Source: JBHJHP01 sp042219855
GTDB taxonomy: Bacteria; Bacteroidota; Bacteroidia; Bacteroidales; UBA5342
NCBI RefSeq assembly: GCF_042219855.1
Contig: NZ_JBHJHP010000008.1
Coordinates: 62,001-126,000 of the forward strand
Direction: 5' to 3'
DNA: 64,000 bases
Every line of letters begins with the position of its first letter. Within the stretch, counting starts at the first letter, position 1. The position numbers and the translations under genes were made by a program. This document shows positions 35,161 through 46,100 of this stretch, piece by piece. The notes beneath the pieces are model-generated. The model searched no databases and was not told the origin of the DNA. It worked only from the letters and a program-made list of their open reading frames with translations.

Positions 35161-36831
35161 ATGGGACGATTATTGAAGAGAAAGATAACATGCAGTTTAT
35201 TTATTCTTAATCTGTTTTTTGTTGGAAGTTTTGGAAATCTGATGGCCGCATCAGAAAATTCAACAGGAGATAATCATTTTGTCACGGTCTGGGATGGTGA
35301 AAATGGTTTTGGTCATATGAATATTTATATTGTGACTGCCACTCTGGACAAACTACCGCTTCAGGCAGGAGATGAAATTGCTGTTTTCAGTCATGATGTA
35401 TGCGTGGGAGCAACGACTCTGACCACGGCGTCAAATAACGATCTTATCAATCTGGTCGCATCACTTGATGACGGAACAGGAAATGGTTTTGTCAATGGAG
35501 ATTCAATCCTTTTCAGAGTGTGGGATAGCAGCGATCAGGCCGAAAAATTTGTAACCAGGATTAACTATAGGCAGGACGTATCAACCTGGTTAACGGACGG
35601 GCATTATGGATTTAATGAGTCATCGTTTGTTGACCTTGTAATTCAGTCCGATTTTTATCAGAATATCGAACTTTCTTCAGGCTGGAACCTGTTTTCTGGA
35701 TATGTTTTAGATGAAAATCCAGATATGAAACATGTACTGGACAGCCTTATTAATGAAGGTGATTTGATAAAGGTTCAGGATGAATCCGGTAAAACACTTG
35801 AAGATCTTGGAGCTTTGGGTGGCTGGAAAAACAATATTGGTAACATGAAGAGTACCGAAGGTTACAAAATTAAAGTATTGAATGACTGCAATCTTGCCTT
35901 AAGAGGGTTACCGGTTACCGTACCCGTGGATATCAATCTGCATGAAGGATGGAATATCATATCATTCCCGGTCAATTACCAGGTGGATGCTAAAGATGTA
36001 TTCCAGTCGCTCATAGATAATGGATCGCTGGAAAAAGTAAAGGATGAACGTGGTAATTCTCTGGAAGACTGGGGTATCTACGGTGGCTGGGTCAATAATA
36101 TAGGCAATTGCAGGCCCGGAGAAGGTTATGAAGTACATGTCAGTGGCGATGTCACCCTTACAATCTCCACACAGTTTAACAAGTCACAGGAGATTTACAG
36201 CTTAAGTGCTGATCCGACATACTTCGCGACAGTCTACGAAGGTAATGGCCTGGATCATATGAATATTAATATTCTGGCGCTTGATGCATCTGAACTGCAG
36301 ATCAATGACGAAATCGCAGTGTACGATGGTGAATATTGTGTAGGTGCTGTAAAAATCACAGAGGACCATATCTCTAAAAATGCGGCCGTCATTAATGCAG
36401 CATCGGCATTTGCTGAGGATCCGGGTTTTGAAGAGGGGGACTATATAACCTATAAAATATACAAGGCCGGTGAGAAAGTGGTCAGGAGTGTAAATCCGAT
36501 CTATCTGAAAGGCTCTGATAAGTTTGTAAAACTTGAAAGCTCTTTTGTAAAACTAAACATCGTACTTAACGACAAACCGGAAGATTTAGCTTTTGGGGTT
36601 AGCGCCTTTCCGAATCCGACAAGCGGCATCTTTACAGTGAACATTAAAGCTGCCCAAAACGAAAATTGTATGGTGGATATATATGATGTTACCGGTAAAA
36701 TCATCGAACACCGTAATCTTGATTATACGGCGGAATCGTTTGATCTTACAGGAAGACCGCAGGGCGTATATCTGGTAAAGACCACCGTTGGAGATTCGGT
36801 TAAGGTCAATAAGATAAATCTTCAGTATTAA
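35161..36831 (+). CDS. T9SS type A-sorted surface protein with two duplicated domain pairs
   Basis: A 556-residue exported protein. After a signal peptide (about residues 8-30) it has a beta-rich domain (residues 38-150; FGHMNIYIVTATLDKLPLQA, GDEIAVF), then two copies of a 70-residue GWN module (SSGWNLFSGYV...GGWKNNIGN; HEGWNIISFPV...GGWVNNIGN), then a second copy of the first domain (LDHMNINILALDASELQIND...GDEIAVY). The end is a type A T9SS sorting domain (SAFPNPTSGIFTVNI...GVYLVKTTV) that would direct export and anchoring or release at the cell surface. Function unknown. A strong terminator follows, so it is separate from the giant-protein operon. Confidence 0.85.
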   Translation: MGRLLKRKITCSLFILNLFFVGSFGNLMAASENSTGDNHFVTVWDGENGFGHMNIYIVTATLDKLPLQAGDEIAVFSHDVCVGATTLTTASNNDLINLVASLDDGTGNGFVNGDSILFRVWDSSDQAEKFVTRINYRQDVSTWLTDGHYGFNESSFVDLVIQSDFYQNIELSSGWNLFSGYVLDENPDMKHVLDSLINEGDLIKVQDESGKTLEDLGALGGWKNNIGNMKSTEGYKIKVLNDCNLALRGLPVTVPVDINLHEGWNIISFPVNYQVDAKDVFQSLIDNGSLEKVKDERGNSLEDWGIYGGWVNNIGNCRPGEGYEVHVSGDVTLTISTQFNKSQEIYSLSADPTYFATVYEGNGLDHMNINILALDASELQINDEIAVYDGEYCVGAVKITEDHISKNAAVINAASAFAEDPGFEEGDYITYKIYKAGEKVVRSVNPIYLKGSDKFVKLESSFVKLNIVLNDKPEDLAFGVSAFPNPTSGIFTVNIKAAQNENCMVDIYDVTGKIIEHRNLDYTAESFDLTGRPQGVYLVKTTVGDSVKVNKINLQY

Positions 36832-36870
36832 AGAATTTTACAGGTAGTTATTATAGAGATTTAGCGTAGT

Positions 36871-36909
36871 AAAAAGCAGGACCCCGACTATCCGGGTCCT
36901 GCTTTTTTT
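36871..36909 (+). terminator. Strong Rho-independent terminator
   Basis: AAAAAGCAGGACCC / GGGTCCTGCTTTTTTT: a 14-bp stem when the A and T runs are included, 9-base loop, followed by T residues. The A run on the left lets it work on both strands. Confidence 0.9.
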
Positions 36910-37091
36910 ATATACGCTTACCTCCTGCGAATGTTAAATGGCTTGCCGGGAATGAACAAACAAAAGGTTCTGAGCTGTTGTATACATTGGAACGTTTTAA
37001 GAAATGGTTATTAATTCCATTACTTTAACCTTGGAAAGTGCATGTACTTGGGTGATATAACCAAATCCCTAAAGTTTTATTGCTGAAAATT

Positions 37092-37099
37092 TAAATTTG
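37092..37099 (+). promoter_or_regulatory. -7 promoter element of the giant-protein operon
   Basis: TAAATTTG, 81 bases upstream of the ATG at 37181. No clear TTG at -33 distance was found, so support is partial. Confidence 0.4.
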
Positions 37100-37180
37100 C
37101 TTTTCGGTTTAGGTGGATAAATATCCGTATCTTGTCAACAAGTTTTTAACAGGAATTGAGGTAGTCTTGGTAAATCGCTT

Positions 37181-40100
37181 ATGAAAAGGTCTGTTGTAGT
37201 AATACTGTTTCTGTTTTGTTTGCTCCTGATTAAAGCTCAGATTTCAGACGTAACACTCAGCATAAAAGATAATACGCTGAGCAATACCACTGATCGTATG
37301 AGGCTTAGTCTGGATACGACAAACCTGGGCTGGACGGACACCTGCACTAACAGTGTTACAAATTTTAGTTTCCCCGATTCCGGAAATTACAACGTATATA
37401 TCTGGGATACAGCTTATGTTGATAGTATAAGGGTGGTGAAATATATACCGCCTCAGGCATCTCCTCCTCTATATACTATTAATTATGATCTTGAACAAAC
37501 CAACGAAGTTTTAGCTTCTACAGATGCCTATTCCTGGAATGCAGATCTAATTGGTTCTATAGCAGGAACAGGTACCAACGTTGATCTGGCAGTGGGCAAT
37601 TCAGATAAGAGTTTGTTCTTGTTTACCTTGCCAACGGATACAACAGTCAGGTCAGATACTTTAAAACTTAACATCTCTTCCAGGCCGGACACCCCTGATG
37701 TAGTAATTGACTATACGCTTGAAACGCTAACAAGTGCCAGTGGCTTAAGCTGGATATGCAAAACCGGAAATCAACCAATTTCAGATGGTTTTTCAATAAC
37801 AGATTCTATTCCTTTATACCCGGCTGATAATGATACGGCATTCATATTTCTACCATCACTGGCAAATACACATTTCAGGTCAGATACACAGAAGTTGATT
37901 ATTCCAAAACGTTTTCCGGCTCCTGTAATGACCGAAGATGATGAAAATGATAATATAACATGGACTGATGTAGCTTCGTTCAATAGCTTTACTTATTACG
38001 AGTATTCAAAAGATGGCGGATTCGTTTGGACTGATTGCGATGCAAGGCCTCAGACAATAGGTGCTGTAGATCTTGCCCCGGGACAGGTTTTATTACGGTT
38101 AAAAGCAGGATCAAATCAGTTTATTAATTTAGCAGATACATCAACCGTTACATTTACAGCAGTTGGGCCATTAATTCTTTCAGGAGTGGATGTACATATT
38201 GACAGTGCAAAGTTAACGGGTACGACAACAGAAATGCAATATTCGGTAATCTTAATTGGAACTACCGATACGATCTGGAATAATTGTATCGATACAGAAA
38301 CTTCCATTTTGAATGAATTGGATTCAGCCGGCGGTTTTAATGTGTATGTACGACAAGCTGCAGATACTACAAATAAGCAATTGGTAAGGACAATTCCTCT
38401 TGCAGCTTCGGCTCCGAATTATACCATTAGTTATGTAAATGAAACAACAGCTGAAATAATTCCTGCAACAACTGAATATGCCTGGCATACAGACTGGAGT
38501 GATAAAACGGATGGGCCCGGAACGGTAATTGATTTGTCTTCTGCTGTTGGGAATACCGATACTTTAGTGTTTTTTAGAATTAAAGCGACACAATATACCG
38601 TTGCTTCGCAGCAACAGGACCTACTAATCACATCAAGACCTACTATAAATTATACTGTAAATTATAACAGAGAAAAGACAAACGAGATAGTACCATCAGA
38701 TGTGAATTATTCAGAAATGTCTGATATGTCAGCTCCTAATCCTGGACCTGATGACTCATTGAGCGTAACTCCGGGTACAGATTATTGGCTTCAAATGAGT
38801 GCAGATGGCAGTAATTTTTCATCTCAGATTTTTCATTTGGTTGTCAATGCTCGTCCGGCAGCTCCATCATATACAATCAATTACACCGCTGAAACTACAA
38901 ATGAAATTGTTCCGGATACCGTTGAGTGGGATACGCAAAGCAGTATGGCTTCTGCACAGGTTGGCGGAAATATTGCTTTACCGCTTGATCCTTCAACATC
39001 TTATTATTTCAGATATAAAAGTGGCACTACACATTTTAAATCTGATACATCAACTGCATTAACAACACCAACCCGTGCACAAATTAACTATTCCATTGAT
39101 TTTGGAACTGAAGAAACCAAAGAAAATATTCCGACTGATGTGTGGCATGCTGATAATGCCGCACTGAGTTCGCCTGTTCAGGGAAATAATGTACCGATTA
39201 GCGTGACGCCGGGATCAGATGTGTGGTTCCGGAAAGAAAGTGGTGGCGGCTTGTTTGCGTCTGATACCTTTCAGTTAGTTGTCGGTATTCGTCCAACGGC
39301 ACCAACTTATTCTATAAACTACGCTGCTGAAACTACAAATGAAATTGTTCCGGATACCGTTGAGTGGGATAGTCAAAGTAATATGTCGGGTGCACAGGAT
39401 GGTGGAAATATTGCTTTGTCACTTGATCCGTCAACATCTTATTATTTCAGATATAAAAGTGGCACTACACATTTTAAATCTGATACATCAACTGCATTAA
39501 CTACACCAACCCGTGCAAAAATTAACTATTCCATTGATTTTGGAACTGAAGAAACCAAAGAAAATATTCCGACTGATGTGTGGCATGCTGATAATGCCGC
39601 ACTGAGTTCGCCTGTTCAGGGAAATAATGTACCGATTAGCGTGACGCCGGGATCAGATGTGTGGTTCCGGAAAGAAAGTGGTGGCGGCTTGTTTGCGTCT
39701 GATACCTTTCAGTTAGTTGTCGGTATTCGTCCAACGGCACCAACTTATTCTATAAACTACGCTGCTGAAACTACAAATGAAATTGTTCCGGATACCGTTG
39801 AGTGGGATAGTCAAAGTAATATGTCGGGTGCACAGGATGGTGGAAATATTGCTTTGTCACTTGATCCGTCAACATCCTACTATTTCAGGTATAAAAGCAC
39901 CGCTTATCATTTTAAATCTGATACTTCGGATGCCTTAACAACGCCGGCTCGTGCAGTGATAAGTTATAGTATTGATTATGATCAGGAAGAAACCAAAGAA
40001 AATATTCCGACGAATGTGTGGTATGCTGATAATGCCGCAATGAGTTCGTCTGTTCAGGGAAATAATGTACCTATAAGTGTGACACCGGGAACAGATTTAT

Positions 40101-43100
40101 GGTTCTGGAAAGAAAATGATGGAAGTCTGTTTGCGTCAGATACAGTTCCGTTTCCAGTACCTGACAGACCAGCAACACCATCTGTTAGTATTGATTATGA
40201 GACAGAAACAGTCAGTGCGGTAGTCCCAAATACACAATGGGATGCATCCGGACAAATGACGGATTTAGCCAACGATACATCATTAACACCATATATACCG
40301 GAAAATGGTGGTTCTCCGGTCGCGATTAAGGTTGAAATTGATACTACTTCAGGTTCATTCCGCTCTGAGCAACAAACATTAACCCTTAATCCAAGGATTG
40401 CAGCTCCTGTTATTACTTCGTACAACGATGTAAGCGAACCCAATACATTCACGTTTGCACCTGTGAACGGTTTTGCAAATCCATCTTATTATGAATACAA
40501 ATACAACAGTTCTGCATGGATGTCGTGTACAACATTTTCACCAATAATACAGTCTGATTTAGCAATTCAAATTGGTGATTTAAAAGTACGTTTAAAAGCA
40601 AGCAGTTCAGCATTAAGGTTTGCCGGAATGGAGTTTGCATCAACCAAGGCTTATTCAAGTACGGTTGCTACCGATCTGAACAGTGTAGGTATTGATATTT
40701 CTTCCGGATTAATTACAAACACCTCCACTGCCATGGAATACAGCTTTAATTCCACGGATGGAACGGATGGTAGCTGGAGCTCTGCTGAGAACGGAAATAC
40801 AGTTGTTAGCTTTGATGCCGCAGGAGGCTATCTGGTTTATATCAGGCAGATTGCATTGCCGGAAAATTACAGGTTGGTTTATTCTGTGGGTGCACAGTTA
40901 CCTGCTCCTTCTTATGAAGTGGATTATTACACCGAGAGGACAAAAACCGGAATAGCAGCCACCGATGAATACTCCTGGAATGCCGATTTTAGCAGTCCGG
41001 TTCAGGGAACCGGAGCAACGGTAGCATTAAATCCAGGTTCGGTTGCTGATACATTGTATATCAGGACTTCAGCCACCTCAACTGCCGTTGCGTCTTCAGT
41101 TCAAAGTTTACGAATAAAAGCGCGTCCTGTGGTAACTGATTATACGCTGGATTATGTGAATGAAAAAACCAAACAAACCGTTCCGTCAACGGTTGAATGG
41201 GACAATAATGCAGTATTTAGCAGTCCCGCAATTGGCGACGGTAGTAATGTGAGTTTAAGCTCGGGTACAACGTATTATTTCAGAATAAAGGCCACAGATA
41301 ACAGTTTTAAATCGTTGGTGGATCAGGTTGCTGTTCCGTCAAGGCCAACCATTAATTTCTCCATCGACTACATTAATGAAACAACAAAAGAGCCTGTTCC
41401 TGCTGGTGTAATTTATGATGATAATATCAGCTTTGGTTCACCCCAAAACGGTACTGGCATTAAAGTGCCGGTTACGCCAGGCACAAATATGTACTTAAAG
41501 CAGGTTGCTGTTGCTGATGTTTCGTTGGCATCTACACCTTTCACTCTTACTGTTCCTGGCAGGCCTTCCTCTGTGAGCTACAGCATAGATTATGTAAATG
41601 AAAGAACGAATACAACTGTTCCGGCAACGGTTGAGTGGTCCAATCAACCGGACTTTTCAACTTCAATATCAGGTTCCGGTACGTATGTAAATCTGGATCC
41701 TGAGAAAACATATTATTTCAGGAGAAAAGCTACAATTACTACATTTGCGTCTTTAGCAATTAATTTTACTGTTCCGGTCAGACCAGTATTTACGATTGGC
41801 ATTAATTACCCTCTGGAACGTACAAATGCTGCAGTTCCATCTACGGTTATTTATGACGATAACAGCGGATTTAGTTCATCTCTCCATGGAACCGGTTCGT
41901 CCATTGTAGTAACTCCGGGTGTACATTTATGGTTTATGCAGGAGGCACAGCAGTTTACGTCTTATGCATCTGATCCCTATGAATTAATTGTACCTGCCAG
42001 ACCGATACCGGCAGCTTACACTATTGATTATTTTAATGAAACCACAAATGAATTGATCCCATCGACCGTTCAGTGGTCTCTGTCTGCTGTAATGACAGAT
42101 CCCAATACCGGAACCGGAAGCGTTATTTCAATTCTTCCTGCCACAAAATATTATTTCAGGGAAAAAGCAACGGCAACAAAATTTCAATCCGAGGTGTCGG
42201 CGCCATTGGAAGTCCCGGCAAGAGAGGATATCAGTTTTACGGTTAATTATACCAATGAGCATACTTCTGAACTGGTGACAAATGCTTATTCATGGTCATA
42301 CAACTCAGACATGTCAGGTGCAACATCCGGATCTGGTACCTACCTTGCACTTTCGCCTGGAGTGGATGTTTATTTCAGGAAAAAAGCACAGGATGGTATA
42401 GCGTATAAATCGAATATTTTTCAGTTAAGCGTACCTGACAGACCAGCTTCGGTTTCGTATGAAACGAATTATGTTACAGAAAAAACCAAGTCGATTGTGC
42501 CGACTACTGTAGAATGGTCTAACCAGTCTAATATGGCCAGTCCACAGAGTGGAACCGGACAGGAGTTGCCCTTAACGCCAGACACAAATTATTTCTTCAG
42601 GGTAAAATCCACAAATGCAAATTTTGTATCTGAAACATCTCCGGAATTACATGTGCCATTACGGCCTTCACTAAATGTAACGATAGATTATGTGCAGGAA
42701 CAGACCAATCAGATCGTATACAGCAATACCATCTGGTCAAAATCATCCGATTTAAGCAATCCTACTACAGGAACCGGTGCTGTCGTTCCCATTACACCTG
42801 GTCAGGATATGTGGTTTATTAAACCTGCTGTTCCTGACGTGTCCTTAAAATCAAATACGGTATATCTTGATGTGAGTGGAAGGCCGGTTTCTCCGACATT
42901 CTCTATCGATTATACAAATGAAACTACTACTGCTCCTGTTCCGTCAACGGTAGAGTGGTCTACCCAACCCGATATGACCGGATCAACCACGGGAACAGAT
43001 GCAAAGATCACTCTTGATCCGTCAACCAGTTACTATTTCAGAACAAAGGCAACCAGCTCAACATTTGCTTCTGCAGTATCTCCTGCCTTAACTGTACCAT

Positions 43101-46100
43101 CCCGTCCGGATCTGAATTTTACAATTGATTATTTTAATGAACGTACCAACGAAGTTGTGGAAACAGATGTATATTGGGCAGATAATGAAAATTTGATAGG
43201 TGCTACCCAGGGAACCGGTGCTGTTCTTCCACTTACTCCGGGACAGGATATCTGGTTCAGGAAAAAAGCATCCGTGGACAGATACTCGTCCCAGATTTTT
43301 CATCTTATTGTCCCACCACGGCCCGCTGTGCCTTCGGTTCAGGTCAATTATGTGGATGAAACCATTTATAATGTTCCCGGATATTGCCAGTGGGATGTGA
43401 CAGGACTGTTTACAGATGTGTTCAACAATGCGTCATTGACAGCTTATATTCCTGATTATGGAAATCCGGTTAAAAATATTGTGTTCAAGGTTAAGGCGAC
43501 CGCCTCGTCCTTTGTGTCCGGAGCACAGGTCTTAACTATTCCGGCACGGAAACAGGCACCAACAATTGTGTTTTATAATGATGCCACCGATCCGAATTCA
43601 TTTACTTACAGCTTTATATTTGGATATATACAGTACTCAGATTACGAGTACAATATTAATAATACAAGCTGGGAGCCAACAACTAATATCACGCAGGAAG
43701 TTCCTTCTGATCTGCAGATTCTTGCAGGTGATTTGTTGTTGAGATTGGCAGCCGATAATGATGAACCAAGATTTGCAGGTGAATCTTATGCATCGACAGT
43801 TACGTTTACCGGGACACCTCCTTTGGATTTGAGCACTGTTGATCTGGATCTTATTGCTTCACAAATTACGGGCACCACAAATCAAATGGAGTATAGTCTT
43901 AACTCCACCAATGGAACAAACGGAACCTGGACAACCTGTTCAAATGGTAATACAAGTATAAGCTATGATATTTTGGGAGGGTTTAAAGTATACGTCCGAC
44001 AGACAGATCTCACAGGAAATAAACGGTTGATATATAATGTGGCAGCTCAGGCTGATGCACCTTCCTACAGTATAGATTATATCAATGAAACCCTGAATGA
44101 TCCTTTGGATTCCGGTGATGAGATGACCTGGAACAGTAATTTGACTGGTTTTGTAAAGGGTGATGGTGTAACAGAACCTACATTGAATATCACTACAAGC
44201 GGAACAACGGCATATATCAGAACGGCATTATCTCAGTATGTCGTAGCATCAAAAGTTCAGTCTTTAACAATACCGGCCAGAGAAGTTCTGTCTTATACCA
44301 TTAATTTTATCAATGAAACAACCAATCAAGCCATTGATTCGGATGTTGAGTGGGCTTTGAATTCAGGGTTTACCAATTACAATGTCGGTGCCGGAACAGT
44401 TATTCCGGTTACACCTTCCCAGAATATATGGTTTAAACGCAGGGCACATATTGATCAGTTTGAATCGGCTGTATATGAGATGGTTGTGCCGAACAGAAGA
44501 ACACCTGTTCCTGCATTTACAATAGATTTTGCGAATAAAACAACGGCAGAAAATATTGCAGATACCATTGTGTACAGTACCATGTCTGACATGAGCAGTG
44601 CTGTTCAGGGTACAGGCGCAAAAGTGGCTGTTACTCCGGGAACTTCGTTGTTCTTCAGGACCAAAGCATCAGTTAATAAATTTGCATCTGCTATATTTGA
44701 ACTGGCAGCTCCATATCCTCCCGCTGCACCTGATCCGGGCATAGACTATGTAAATGAGGCATTGATAAATATTGAGGAAGCCTGTGAGTGGTATATGAAC
44801 AGTTCTTATGAGCCGATAAGTGAAGGTGAAAATATATCAGCATTTGTTCCTTCGTCTACTGAACCGGCAAACGAGTTGCTGGTCAGGTATAAAGCTACAG
44901 ATAATTCATTTGCCTCACCAGATAAAACTGTGACTTTGAATCCACGAATTCAGGCACCTGCTATTCTGACCATAGATGATGAAGGTGATTCGTTAACCTG
45001 GAGTACAATACCCGGCTATAATGCCCCGGGTTTATATCAATATTCCGTGAATAACGGTAGTACATGGAATCAATGCGACTCATCTACAATATATGTGGGT
45101 GATATAATTATTCCTGTAGGAAGTTTCAAACTCAGGTTAAAAGGAAATAATACCGCAGGTAGTGAGCATTTTGCCAGCGATGCGGCTACCAACGATGTTG
45201 CATTTACTGCCATTGCATTAATTGGTTTGGATTCGGTTTATATCAATATTGTAAAAGGATTATTAACAGGAACAAGTACTGAAATGGAATACAGTCTCAC
45301 CTCTACAGATGGTGAGAACGGAGACTGGTTCACAGCATTGAACGACACCACTTTTGTGGATTATCCTATCGATGGCGGTTATAAAGTGTTTGTACGGCAA
45401 AAAAATAAAATCCTGAATTTCAGTGAGGTTTTTGATGTTGAAACACCAAGACCGGCTCCTGATTTTTCCGTTGATTTCTATACGGAATATTTGGATCAAG
45501 CTGTTGCTGATACCATTCAGATATCCGCTAAATCAGATATGGAAGATGCAATAACAGGTCAGAATAATGCTTACAGAATTATTCCGGTTAAAAAGGATTC
45601 TTTTATTTATCTGCGAGTGATGGCCGATTCATTGCGGGTTCCTTCGGAGGTACAGCAACTGTATATTCCAGCCAGACCTGATGCGCCTCAGTTCACCATA
45701 AACTTCCCGGATGAAGCAACCAATGAAATTCTTAACGATTCAATAGAATGGGCTGATAACAGTGATATGACTAATGCAAAGGCGGGCGAAGGTACAAGAC
45801 TGGCTCTCAATCCACAAGATAAGAATGATTCGTTGTATTTCAGATTAGTACCAACAGATACGTCATTTGCATCGGATAAGCTTTTGTTGATTCTTCCGGC
45901 AAGACCGGTTACTCCGGATGTTGGAATCAATTATGTCAAAGAAATAATTTACGATGTTCCAACGAACTGCCAGTGGAATATAAGCGGGAACTTTGAACCC
46001 GTGGCAGATAGCCTGAGCTTGGTTGATTATATTCCGGCTTCGGATGAGAATGAAGTTGTTACTGATTTTAAAATTCTGTCTACCAGTTCAACATTTGCAT

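Larger units (their letters stand above)
36832..37180. other. 349-bp gap holding a terminator and a promoter
   Basis: Between the T9SS type A gene and the giant-protein operon. It contains the terminator at 36871-36909 and the -7 element at 37092-37099, with nothing else recognised. Confidence 0.6.

Noticed and set aside
38858..40150. Regular repeats that might be taken for a CRISPR array
   Set aside because: The period is 438 bp, the repeats are in-frame protein modules and there are no short spacers.
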